Origin: Rhodoferax ferrireducens | GTDB lineage: Bacteria > Pseudomonadota > Gammaproteobacteria > Burkholderiales > Burkholderiaceae_C | Assembly: GCA_002083775.1 (NCBI GenBank) | Contig: MTEI01000004.1 | Location: 186,001-250,000 of the forward strand | DNA: 64,000 nucleotides | Direction of reading: 5' to 3' | In this document: in pieces, positions 8,605 to 15,873 of the stretch | How positions within the stretch are numbered: position 1 is the stretch's first letter | How the letters are laid out: each line of letters starts with the position of its first letter | Made by a program: the position numbers and the translations under genes | Notes under the pieces: model-generated | What the model was told of the DNA's origin: nothing | What the model saw: the letters and a program-made list of their open reading frames with translations, nothing else | The model's database searches: none

Positions 8605-9300
8605 TTACTTGCCGGCCAAGTCACCCCACAGGCTGCTCAGGCGAGCGTCCCGGCCGCAACTGCTGCGGTAAAACTTGTAGCGCACCGGGTTCTTCTTGTA
8701 ATAGTCCTGGTGGTAGCCCTCGGCCGGGTAGAAGTCGCTGGCCAGCAGAATTTGGGTGACCACCGGCTCCTTGAACGGCTTGGTTTTTTCCATCGCCGCC
8801 TTGGAGGCCTGGGCCTGGGTGACCTGCTCGGCATTCACCGCAAAAATGGCGGTGCGGTAGGGCGAGCCGTGGTCGCAGAACTGGCGGTCTACGGTGGTGG
8901 GGTCAATGGTGTGCCAAAAACGGTCGACCAACTGGCGGTAGCTGACCTTGACCGGGTCAAACACGATTTTCACTGCCTCGGCATGGCCGGTGGTGTGGCT
9001 GGATACCTCTTCGTAGGTGGGGTTGGCGGTTTTGCCGCCGATGTAGCCCGAGGTGGTAGAAATCACCCCCGGCACCGGGTCAAAATCTGACTCCACACAC
9101 CAGAAACAGCCGCCAGCAAAAATCGCCACCGCCTGGCCCGCAGCGGGCGGTGCTACGCCGCTGGGCACACTCGCCTGGGCATGGGCCCGGCCAGTCGCCA
9201 GCACGGCGGCGCCAAAGATCAGCAGCGCACCCAGCGCATGCAAGGTGGTGCGGCGCACATCGCGCTGCGCGGGCAAGGTGGTAGCTGCTGTGGGTTTCAT
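8605..9300 (-). CDS. msrA: Exported peptide-methionine (S)-S-oxide reductase MsrA
   Basis: A 231-residue enzyme that repairs oxidised methionine. The catalytic motif is GCFWCVE (Cys65 and Cys68), followed by GYIGG, HAEAVKIVFDP and the C-terminal YHQDYYKKNP and SSCGRD regions typical of MsrA. Residues 1-42 look like an export signal (basic RR start, hydrophobic LGALLIFGAAVLATG, AHAQ cleavage), so it probably acts in the periplasm. An in-frame start 81 bases upstream exists (9381) but would precede the signal with unlikely residues. It sits next to the photolyase block, which fits photo-oxidative repair, though co-regulation is not shown. Confidence 0.93.
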   Translation of the reverse strand: MKPTAATTLPAQRDVRRTTLHALGALLIFGAAVLATGRAHAQASVPSGVAPPAAGQAVAIFAGGCFWCVESDFDPVPGVISTTSGYIGGKTANPTYEEVSSHTTGHAEAVKIVFDPVKVSYRQLVDRFWHTIDPTTVDRQFCDHGSPYRTAIFAVNAEQVTQAQASKAAMEKTKPFKEPVVTQILLASDFYPAEGYHQDYYKKNPVRYKFYRSSCGRDARLSSLWGDLAGK

Positions 9301-9462
9301 GGGGTATCCAAAGGGCTGGCCGGCAGGGTGCTGCCGGCATCTTGGGGCAAAAGATAACTGTTTGTCAAAAACCGTGGGCATGAGCTGGCTTTGCCCGCCA
9401 GGCGCTCACCGCAGCGCGGGCTTTGATTCACAATCTGCCCGATATTTTTACCATTGGCGCGC

Positions 9463-9906
9463 ATGACTTCTTCACACACCAGTCCCACCGTTGTTACCTG
9501 GCTGGGCTATGGCGGGCTGATTCCTTTTGTGGCGCTGGCAGCGGCCAGCCTGCTGGACCCTGCCCACATCGCCACCTGGGTGCCAGGCCTGCTGGGGTAT
9601 GGCGCGGTGATTTTGAGCTTTGTCGGTGCGCTGCACTGGGCCTTTGCCATGACGCACCCGCAACTGCAGGCAGCCCCCAACCACGCGCTGTATGTCTGGA
9701 GCGTGGTGCCGTCGCTGTTGGGCTGGCTGGCTTTGATGATGGTGCCCAAGGCTGGTGTCATGCTGCTGATAGCGGGTCTGCTGGCACACTATCGGCAAGA
9801 TCTGCGCCTGGCGCGGGTGATCGAATTGCCCGCATGGTATGTGCCGCTGCGCCTGCGCCTGACCGTGGTGGCCTGCCTGTGCCTGGCGGCCGTGTTTGCC
9901 ACCTGA
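9463..9906 (+). CDS. DUF3429-family inner-membrane protein
   Basis: A 147-residue protein with about four or five membrane helices and little soluble sequence. The GALHWAFAM motif in the second helix pair is characteristic of the DUF3429 family, whose function is unknown. The ATG at 9463 was preferred over a TTG at 9454; neither has a strong ribosome site. It is the first plus-strand gene of the photolyase block, 58 bases before the small Cys-rich gene. DUF3429 genes are often seen near photolyases, which is a contextual link only. Confidence 0.7.
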   Translation: MTSSHTSPTVVTWLGYGGLIPFVALAAASLLDPAHIATWVPGLLGYGAVILSFVGALHWAFAMTHPQLQAAPNHALYVWSVVPSLLGWLALMMVPKAGVMLLIAGLLAHYRQDLRLARVIELPAWYVPLRLRLTVVACLCLAAVFAT

Positions 9907-9964
9907 GTTCCACCCAGCGACCCGTTTAGCCTGTTTGTTCAACCACCACCCAAGGAGTTACACC

Positions 9965-10165
9965 ATGACCGAGGACACACGCTGCTGCGGCACCGGCACC
10001 TGCATGATCAACGCTGAAGGTTTGTGCTGGTGTGGCCAGCGCTGGAATGGCGATGAAATGCTGCCGCCAAATTCCGAGTCAAATCAGCCTCCAGCCCCAG
10101 TAGAGAAAGGGCTGGAAGCTGCAGAAATCGAAGCAAACCAGCCCGCTGCCACCACCACGCGCTGA
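9965..10165 (+). CDS. Small Cys-rich protein preceding photolyase
   Basis: A 66-residue cytoplasmic protein with an excellent AAGGAG ribosome site seven bases before the ATG. Residues 7-23 contain CCGTGTCMINAEGLCWCG, five cysteines that could bind a metal or an iron-sulfur centre. Its tail (about residues 39-55) is encoded by a copy of the dispersed palindromic repeat and reads as low-complexity Pro/Ala/Glu. The photolyase gene starts 13 bases after its stop, so the two are probably cotranscribed. I recognise it as a conserved hypothetical of Burkholderiales but no function is known. Confidence 0.7.
   Translation: MTEDTRCCGTGTCMINAEGLCWCGQRWNGDEMLPPNSESNQPPAPVEKGLEAAEIEANQPAATTTR
10081..10128. 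repeat. Dispersed palindromic repeat, copy 2 (coding)
   Basis: Forward orientation, degenerate: CAGCCTCCAGCCCC, loop, GAAAGGGCTGGAAGCTGC. It encodes the variable tail of the small Cys-rich protein. Confidence 0.65.
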
Positions 10166-10178
10166 GCCTGCCCAGCGG

Positions 10179-11756
10179 ATGCCTTACAGCCTGGTCTGGT
10201 TCAAGCGCGACCTGCGCCTGCACGACCACGCTGCCCTGGCTGAGGCTGCCGCCCATGGGCCACTGCTGTGCCTGTATGTGATCGAACCCAGCCTGTGGGC
10301 GCAGCCGGATGCGGCGCGCCAGCACTACGAATTCATCCTGGAAAGCCTGCGCGAACTGGCCCGGGCGCTGAAAGCCCTGGGCGGTCGCCTGCATGTGCGC
10401 ACCGGCGAGGTAACCGAGGTTCTAACCCAACTGCATACTTTGGCGCCGTTCGGGCGGCTGGTGTCCCACGAAGAAACCGGCAATGCGCTCACCTTTGAGC
10501 GCGACAAAGCGGTGGCCCGCTGGTGCCGCGCACACGGTGTGGCCTGGCAAGAGTTCCCGCAGTTTGGCGTGGTGCGCCGCCTTGAAAGCCGCAACCACTG
10601 GGCAAGTCACTGGGCAGCCCACACGCAGGCGCCACAACTGCCCGGCCCCGAGCCCGGCACGCTGCAGTTTTGCCCTTCGCCCTGGCCAGCCCAGCCCGTG
10701 CCCAGCGCGCAAGACCTGGGGCTGGACGCCTATGACCCACCACAGCGCCAGCGCGGCGGGCGAAGCCTCGGGCTGGCGGTGCTGGAGAGTTTTCTGCTGG
10801 ACCGCTGCCGCCACTACCGGGGCGGGATTTCGTCGCCGCTGTCAGCGCCCAGCGCCTGCTCGCGCCTGTCACCCCACCTGAGCTTTGGCACGTTGAGCCT
10901 GCGTGAGGTGGTGCAAGCCACGGATGCCAAGCTGCTACACCTCAAAGAGCACTCTGCTTATGCAGCAAAAGGGCTGGAGGCCTTTTTGAGCCGATTGCAC
11001 TGGCACTGCCACTTTATCCAGAAGCTGGAATCTGAACCCGAGCTGGAATGGCGCAACCTGCACCGGGGTTACGACGGCCTGCGCGAGCACGACTTCAACC
11101 CGGCTCACTTGGCGGCGCTGACCGAAGGCCGCACCGGCTGGCCGATGGTGGACGCCTGCGTGGCCATGCTGCGCCAGACCGGCTGGCTGAACTTTCGCAT
11201 GCGCGCCATGCTGGTGTCGGTGGCGGCTTACCCGTTGTGGCTGCACTGGCGAGAGGTAGGTGAGTGGCTGGCGCGGCAGTTTCTGGATTACGAGCCCGGC
11301 ATCCACTGGAGCCAGCTGCAAATGCAGTCCGGCACCACCGGCATCAACACCACCCGCGTGTACAACCCGGTCAAGCAGGCGCAAGACCATGATCCACAAA
11401 GCATTTTTGTGCGCCGCTGGTGCCCGGCGCTGCGCCGCGTGCCAGACAGCTGGATTCTGGAACCCTGGCGCATGCCCGAGAGCGTGCAGCTGGCTTGCGG
11501 GGTACGCGTGTGTGCCGATGCTCCGGCGGGCGCAGCAGATGTCTGGCCGCTGCCGCTGGTCGATCTGGAAGCCGCCACCCGCGCTGCCAAAGACCGTCTG
11601 CACAGCCTGCGGCGCACGCCCGAGGTGCGTGCTGCCAAAGCCGCCATCGTAGAAAAACATGGTTCGCGCAAGGCGCGGGATGGCAACCCGCGCCGCTCGC
11701 GGGCCAATCCCGTTTCAGATAACCGCCAGATCAGTTTGTTTGACGCGCCCGAGTGA
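10179..11756 (+). CDS. Deoxyribodipyrimidine photolyase/cryptochrome family protein
   Basis: A 525-residue flavoprotein of the photolyase superfamily. The N-terminal antenna domain begins with SLVWFKRDLRLHDHAAL, and the C-terminal FAD domain carries HWSQLQMQSGTTGINT and RVYNPVKQAQDHDP. The GTTGIN variant differs from the ASTGTDA of class I CPD enzymes, so the subclass is uncertain; it could repair CPD lesions or act as a photoreceptor. A basic tail (about 490-515) is unusual and may contact DNA. Residues about 255-270 are encoded by a degenerate palindromic repeat. It follows the small Cys-rich gene closely and precedes higBA. Confidence 0.85.
   Translation: MPYSLVWFKRDLRLHDHAALAEAAAHGPLLCLYVIEPSLWAQPDAARQHYEFILESLRELARALKALGGRLHVRTGEVTEVLTQLHTLAPFGRLVSHEETGNALTFERDKAVARWCRAHGVAWQEFPQFGVVRRLESRNHWASHWAAHTQAPQLPGPEPGTLQFCPSPWPAQPVPSAQDLGLDAYDPPQRQRGGRSLGLAVLESFLLDRCRHYRGGISSPLSAPSACSRLSPHLSFGTLSLREVVQATDAKLLHLKEHSAYAAKGLEAFLSRLHWHCHFIQKLESEPELEWRNLHRGYDGLREHDFNPAHLAALTEGRTGWPMVDACVAMLRQTGWLNFRMRAMLVSVAAYPLWLHWREVGEWLARQFLDYEPGIHWSQLQMQSGTTGINTTRVYNPVKQAQDHDPQSIFVRRWCPALRRVPDSWILEPWRMPESVQLACGVRVCADAPAGAADVWPLPLVDLEAATRAAKDRLHSLRRTPEVRAAKAAIVEKHGSRKARDGNPRRSRANPVSDNRQISLFDAPE
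10945..10990. repeat. Dispersed palindromic repeat, copy 3 (coding, degenerate)
   Basis: Reverse orientation: CTTATGCAGCAAAAGGGC followed by TGGAGGCC and a T-run. It is the weakest copy; it falls inside the first photolyase gene and could be chance similarity. Confidence 0.4.
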
Positions 11757-11809
11757 CCTAATATCCATAACAGCTGACGTTTAACGCGGCACGTTATAAA
11801 ATCCAGGCC

Positions 11810-12088
11810 ATGATTCAAAGCTTCAAATGCGCTGATACCCAGGCGCTGTTTGGTGGTGCGACGGTGGCCCGGTTTGCCAACATTCGGTCAGTCGCGGAGC
11901 GCAAATTACAGATGCTGCACCGGTCCACGCGGCTGGATGATTTGCGCATTCCACCCAACAACAGACTGGAGGCTTTGAAGCGTGATCGCAATGGCCAGCA
12001 CAGCATCCGCATCAACGAACAGTGGCGCGTGTGTTTTGTGTGGACAGGAAGCGACGCCACCAATGTTGAAATTGTTGATTACCACTGA
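11810..12088 (+). CDS. higB: HigB-type toxin of a type II toxin-antitoxin system
   Basis: A 92-residue RelE/ParE-superfamily toxin of the HigB-1 (killer protein) group. Characteristic stretches are RKLQMLHRSTRLDDL, LEALKRDRNGQHSIRIN and WRVCFVW near the C-terminus. Such proteins cut mRNA on the ribosome. It is 53 bases after the first photolyase gene and 11 bases before its antitoxin, the toxin-first order typical of hig loci. Transcription is probably repressed by the antitoxin-toxin complex. Confidence 0.9.
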   Translation: MIQSFKCADTQALFGGATVARFANIRSVAERKLQMLHRSTRLDDLRIPPNNRLEALKRDRNGQHSIRINEQWRVCFVWTGSDATNVEIVDYH

Positions 12089-12099
12089 AGGAGATCTAC

Positions 12100-12423
12100 A
12101 TGGCCGAAATCACGAATGGCATGCGCCCGATCCACCCAGGTGAGATCCTGCGCGAAGAGTTTTTGCAGCCGATGGGCCTGAGCGCACACGCGCTGGCGAT
12201 GGCCTTGCAGGTGCCCGCCCCGCGCATCAACGACGTGGTGCGCGAGCGTCGCGCTGTGACAGTCGATACCGCCTTGCGCCTGGCCAAATACTTCGGCACG
12301 AGCGCTGAATTCTGGATGGGATTACAAACCGACTTTGATATGGCCACAGCGCGCGCCACGATGACCGATGCGCTGGCGCGCATTGTCACCCGGTCAGCCA
12401 CGGACGAGCTCACGCACAGCTGA
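12100..12423 (+). CDS. higA: HigA-type antitoxin, XRE-family DNA-binding
   Basis: A 107-residue antitoxin with an XRE helix-turn-helix ([21 protein letters not shown], about residues 27-47) preceded by the family hallmark [11 protein letters not shown]. The ribosome site AAGGAG is seven bases before the ATG. It would neutralise the HigB toxin and repress the pair's promoter. It sits between two photolyase genes, either a selfish module that landed in the block or a stabiliser of it. Confidence 0.92.
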   Translation: MAEITNGMRPIHPGEILREEFLQPMGLSAHALAMALQVPAPRINDVVRERRAVTVDTALRLAKYFGTSAEFWMGLQTDFDMATARATMTDALARIVTRSATDELTHS

Positions 12424-12472
12424 AGCGACGAGCCAGCAAACCTTCTGCGGCCAGTCGAGAAAAATCATCGCC

Positions 12473-12655
12473 ATGAAAATGCGCAAAAAATCTGACCTGC
12501 CCAGCAAAACCTGCCCAGCGTGTGGCCTGCCATTTGGCTGGCGCAAGAAGTGGGAGCGGGATTGGGAGCAGGTGGTCTATTGCAGCGAGCGCTGCCGAAG
12601 GTCAGGCTCAAGCACACCAGGCGGCGCTAAACCCACGCCCGAGGCGGGCAAATGA
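12473..12655 (+). CDS. DUF2256 zinc-finger-like protein
   Basis: A 60-residue protein with the complete DUF2256 pattern: [18 protein letters not shown] followed by VYCSERCRR. The four cysteines (CxxC and CxxxC) suggest a zinc site. Function is unknown, but DUF2256 genes are commonly next to cryptochrome-DASH or photolyase genes, as here: the DASH gene starts 28 bases after its stop. Start was placed at the ATG at 12473, giving the usual family length. Confidence 0.85.
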   Translation: MKMRKKSDLPSKTCPACGLPFGWRKKWERDWEQVVYCSERCRRSGSSTPGGAKPTPEAGK

Positions 12656-12683
12656 AAAGCCGGGACGGCCCAAGACCCGCAGC

Positions 12684-14120
12684 ATGGCACCCCTGATTTA
12701 CTGGTTTCGTAACGACCTGCGCCTGACTGACGCGCCTGCGCTGGCGTTTGCTGTCCAACTGGCGCAGCGCACTGGCCAGACGCTGCTGCCGGTGTTTTGC
12801 CAAGCCCCACCGGAAACCACCCGCTGGGGTTTTGCGCGCGTAGGCCCGCACCGCCAGCGCTATTTGCGCGCCACGCTGGACGATCTGGCCGCGCGTTTGC
12901 AGGCACATGGCAGCCGACTGCTTGAGCTGTTCGGCGCACCCGCCACCACACTGCCCGCGTTGTGCCAAGCGCTACGTGCCACCCACGTCGTCTGCGAAGA
13001 CATTGCTGCGCCCGAAGAGCAAGCTGAGGTGGTGGCGTTGCGCGCAGCTGGTCTGACGGTGGAGGCGGTGTGGCAATCCAGCCTGCTTGAACCCGCGCAA
13101 CTGCCGTTTGCCCCAAGCGACTTGCCCGAGGTGTTCACCAGCTTTCGCCAACTGGTGGAAAAAACCTCTACAGTCCCGCCCAAGCCGCTGCCCGAGCCCG
13201 CTGCGCTGCCAGCACTACCGCCGCTGAACACACCCGAATTGCATCAGTTTTACAAAGAAAATCAGGCTCTAGCCCATACAGTTAAAGGGCTGACAGCTAC
13301 AGTTAATGAAGTCACTGAGGTGCGCTCGTCTTTCCCCTACCACCTGCCCGAATGGGCTGGCGGCGAAAGTACGGCGCTGGCGCACCTGCAGCGCTACCTG
13401 GCCGCCAAACTGCCGCACAGTTACAAAGCCACGCGCAACCAGCTCAGCGGTACCGACTTTTCCAGCAAGTTCTCGCCCTGGCTGGCCAGCGGGGCACTGT
13501 CAGCGCGCACCGTTTATGCCGAACTCAAGTCCTTTGAGGCCGAATTCGGTGCCAACGATGGCAGCTACTGGCTGTGGTTTGAGCTGCTGTGGCGCGACTA
13601 CTTTCGCCTGCTGCACCTGAAATACGCTGCCCGGCTCTACCACGCCGAGGGTTTGCGCGGGGCGCAGGCCACCCAGATCAGCCCGGACAGGGATGCGGCC
13701 CGGCCCCGGCGCAACCCAGCCGCCACGCCAGCGCCCAGGTCAAGCCACAACCCGCCGTTCTTACCCTTCCCCAGCGCCGACGCGCCAATCCTGCAGCGCT
13801 GGTGCCAAGGTAACACTGGCACGACAATGGTGGATGCCGCCATGCGCGAGCTGAGCGGCAGCGGCTACCTGTCCAACCGCCTGCGCCAGGTGGTGGCGAG
13901 TTTCTGGATTCACGAACTGAAAGGCGACTGGCGCGCTGGCGCCGCCTGGTTCGAGTCGCAACTGGTGGACTATGACGTCTATAACAACACCGGCAACTGG
14001 CTCTACATCGCCGGCCTGGGTACCGACCCGCGCGGCGGGCGCCACTTTGACGTGGCCAAACAAACACGCGAACATGACCCTGATGGCAGTTACCAAAAGC
14101 TGTGGCTGGGTCTTGGCTGA
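12684..14120 (+). CDS. Cryptochrome DASH
   Basis: A 478-residue photolyase-superfamily protein. Residues 4-12 (LIYWFRNDL) open the antenna domain; the FAD domain has FSSKFSPWLASGALSART, SYWLWFELLWRDYFR, and WCQGNTGTTMVDAAMREL then YLSNRLRQ, all diagnostic of the DASH group. DASH proteins bind FAD and a folate and repair CPDs mainly in single-stranded DNA; some also signal. Residues about 192-208 (QALAHTVKGLTATVNEV) are encoded by a palindromic repeat in the interdomain linker. The ATG at 12684 was preferred because it begins the conserved strand directly. Confidence 0.93.
   Translation: MAPLIYWFRNDLRLTDAPALAFAVQLAQRTGQTLLPVFCQAPPETTRWGFARVGPHRQRYLRATLDDLAARLQAHGSRLLELFGAPATTLPALCQALRATHVVCEDIAAPEEQAEVVALRAAGLTVEAVWQSSLLEPAQLPFAPSDLPEVFTSFRQLVEKTSTVPPKPLPEPAALPALPPLNTPELHQFYKENQALAHTVKGLTATVNEVTEVRSSFPYHLPEWAGGESTALAHLQRYLAAKLPHSYKATRNQLSGTDFSSKFSPWLASGALSARTVYAELKSFEAEFGANDGSYWLWFELLWRDYFRLLHLKYAARLYHAEGLRGAQATQISPDRDAARPRRNPAATPAPRSSHNPPFLPFPSADAPILQRWCQGNTGTTMVDAAMRELSGSGYLSNRLRQVVASFWIHELKGDWRAGAAWFESQLVDYDVYNNTGNWLYIAGLGTDPRGGRHFDVAKQTREHDPDGSYQKLWLGLG
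13257..13305. repeat. Dispersed palindromic repeat, copy 4 (coding)
   Basis: Forward orientation: GGCTCTAGCCC, loop, TTAAAGGGCTGACAGCTA. It lies in frame in the cryptochrome DASH gene, in the linker between the two domains. Confidence 0.8.
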
Positions 14121-14353
14121 GTCGCCTGGCCGACAACGTTCAGTCTGAAAATGAATATTTGCCGCAAGAGGCATAAAGGCGGCTCAAGCCGGGCACACTT
14201 TCGCCACGAGATAACCAACAGATAGGGAAAACGCGGGTTGACTTGAATCGCCAGCCGGTCATCGAGTAAGGCATTTGATCGCCGTCAGCTGACCAAGCCC
14301 AGGCAAGCGGGTAACAATGGCCAACTTTCTCTTCGACCACCAAGGCCATTTGT
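14121..14353. other. Gap between cry-DASH and alcohol dehydrogenase
   Basis: 233 bases with no convincing gene, hairpin or repeat. It presumably contains the promoter of the alcohol dehydrogenase gene; I could not pick a confident promoter. Confidence 0.5.
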
Positions 14354-15427
14354 ATGCAGACCCCAATTTCCACCACCGTCAAAGCCTTTGGTACCCACGC
14401 CAGCAACCAGCCACTGGGTCCGATGGCCATCACCCGGCGGGCCTTGCACGCTGACGATGTGCAGATCGACATCAGCTACTGCGGCGTCTGCCATTCCGAC
14501 CTGCACACCGTGCGCAACGAGTGGAACAACACCCTGTATCCGTCGGTTCCCGGCCACGAGATCGTTGGCCGCGTGGTGGCCATCGGCGCGCAGGTGACCC
14601 AATTCAAGACCGGTGATCTGGTCGGTGTGGGCTGCATGGTGGACAGCTGCGGCCACTGCCCGCCTTGCCACGAGGGCGAGGAGCAGTATTGCGACAACGG
14701 TTTTACCGGCACCTACAACGGCCCGCTGTTCGGGGGCGAGAACACCCTTGGCGGCTACGCCCAGTCCATCGTCGTCAAAGAGGCCTTTGTCTTGCACATC
14801 CGCCACGCGGAAAAAGACCTGGCCGGTGTCGCGCCCTTGCTGTGTGCCGGTATCACCACCTATTCCCCGCTGCGCCACTGGGGCGTGGGGCCGGGCAAGA
14901 AGGTGGGGATCGTCGGGCTGGGCGGCCTGGGTCACATGGGTGTCAAACTGGCGCACGCCATGGGCGCCCACGTGGTGCTGTTCACAACCTCGCCCGCCAA
15001 AGTGGCAGACGGTTTGCGCCTGGGTGCCGACGAGGTGTGCATTTCCACCGACCCCGAGCAGCTGGCACGCCTGGCCGGTCAGCTTGACTTCATCCTGAAC
15101 ACGGTCGCCGCCCCGCATCAGCTCGACACCTACCTTCAATTGCTCAAGCGTGATGGCACGATGACGCTGGTGGGCGCACCGGCCGAGCCGCATCCTTCCC
15201 CCAGCGTGTTCGGCCTGATCCTGAAGCGCCGCAGTCTGGCCGGCTCGCTCATTGGCGGCATTCGCGAGACGCAAGAGATGCTCGACTTCTGCGCCGCGCA
15301 TGGCATCGTCTCCGAGATTGAAATGATCCCGATGCAGGCCATCAACACGGCCTATGAGCGCATGCTCAAAAGCGACGTGCGTTACCGCTTCGTCATCGAC
15401 ATGGCATCGCTCGATCACCCAGCCTGA
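14354..15427 (+). CDS. Zinc-dependent NAD(P)-linked alcohol dehydrogenase (YahK/AdhA type)
   Basis: A 357-residue medium-chain dehydrogenase. Catalytic zinc ligands are in CGVCHSDLH and GHEIVGRV; structural zinc cysteines are in CGHCPPCHEGEEQYC. The Rossmann motif is GLGGLGHMG near residue 195. This subgroup reduces aldehydes, including cinnamyl-type aldehydes, with NADPH. It lies 10 bases before the cyclophilin-like gene, so these two and the iron-sulfur photolyase may form one operon. Link to light damage is contextual only. Confidence 0.93.
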   Translation: MQTPISTTVKAFGTHASNQPLGPMAITRRALHADDVQIDISYCGVCHSDLHTVRNEWNNTLYPSVPGHEIVGRVVAIGAQVTQFKTGDLVGVGCMVDSCGHCPPCHEGEEQYCDNGFTGTYNGPLFGGENTLGGYAQSIVVKEAFVLHIRHAEKDLAGVAPLLCAGITTYSPLRHWGVGPGKKVGIVGLGGLGHMGVKLAHAMGAHVVLFTTSPAKVADGLRLGADEVCISTDPEQLARLAGQLDFILNTVAAPHQLDTYLQLLKRDGTMTLVGAPAEPHPSPSVFGLILKRRSLAGSLIGGIRETQEMLDFCAAHGIVSEIEMIPMQAINTAYERMLKSDVRYRFVIDMASLDHPA

Positions 15428-15437
15428 AATCCCGGCG

Positions 15438-15869
15438 ATGCAGCGCCTGCCAACCTTGCTGACCGGCCTGCTGGCGCTGGCCGCCAGCGCCGCTCTGGCA
15501 GGGCCAGCCCAGACCCTGCAGATTCATCTGACGATCGACGGCCAGCAGTTGACCGCCACCCTGACCGACAGCCCCACCACGCGCGACTTCATCGCCCAAT
15601 TGCCGCTGACGCTAAAGCTCGACGACTACGCCGCCACCGAAAAAATCGCCTATCTGCCGAAAAAACTCACCACGCAAGGCGCGCCAGCGGGTATTGACCC
15701 CGCACCAGGTGACGTCACCTACTACGCCCCGTGGGGCAACCTGGCCATCTTTTACCGGGACTTTGGTTACTCCACCAGCTTGATCAAGCTGGGCCGCATC
15801 GACACCGGCATCGGCGCACTGGCCGTCCGCGGCACGGTGACCATCACCATCGCGCCCGCCGGGAAATAA
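15438..15869 (+). CDS. Secreted cyclophilin-like fold protein
   Basis: A 143-residue protein with a clear Sec signal (RLPTLLTGLLALAASAALAGP, cleavage near residue 21). The mature part matches the cyclophilin-like family: LDDYAATEKIAYLP, GDVTYYAPWGNLAIFY and LIKLGRIDTG. These small beta-barrels usually lack proline isomerase activity and their role is unknown; some bind small ligands. The start follows the dehydrogenase stop by 10 bases and the photolyase start follows its stop by four bases. Confidence 0.8.
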   Translation: MQRLPTLLTGLLALAASAALAGPAQTLQIHLTIDGQQLTATLTDSPTTRDFIAQLPLTLKLDDYAATEKIAYLPKKLTTQGAPAGIDPAPGDVTYYAPWGNLAIFYRDFGYSTSLIKLGRIDTGIGALAVRGTVTITIAPAGK

Positions 15870-15873
15870 GCCA

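Noticed and set aside
14285-15418. 377-residue minus-strand frame opposite the alcohol dehydrogenase
   Set aside because: Antisense of a gene with intact zinc motifs; composition is typical of a shadow frame in high-GC DNA.
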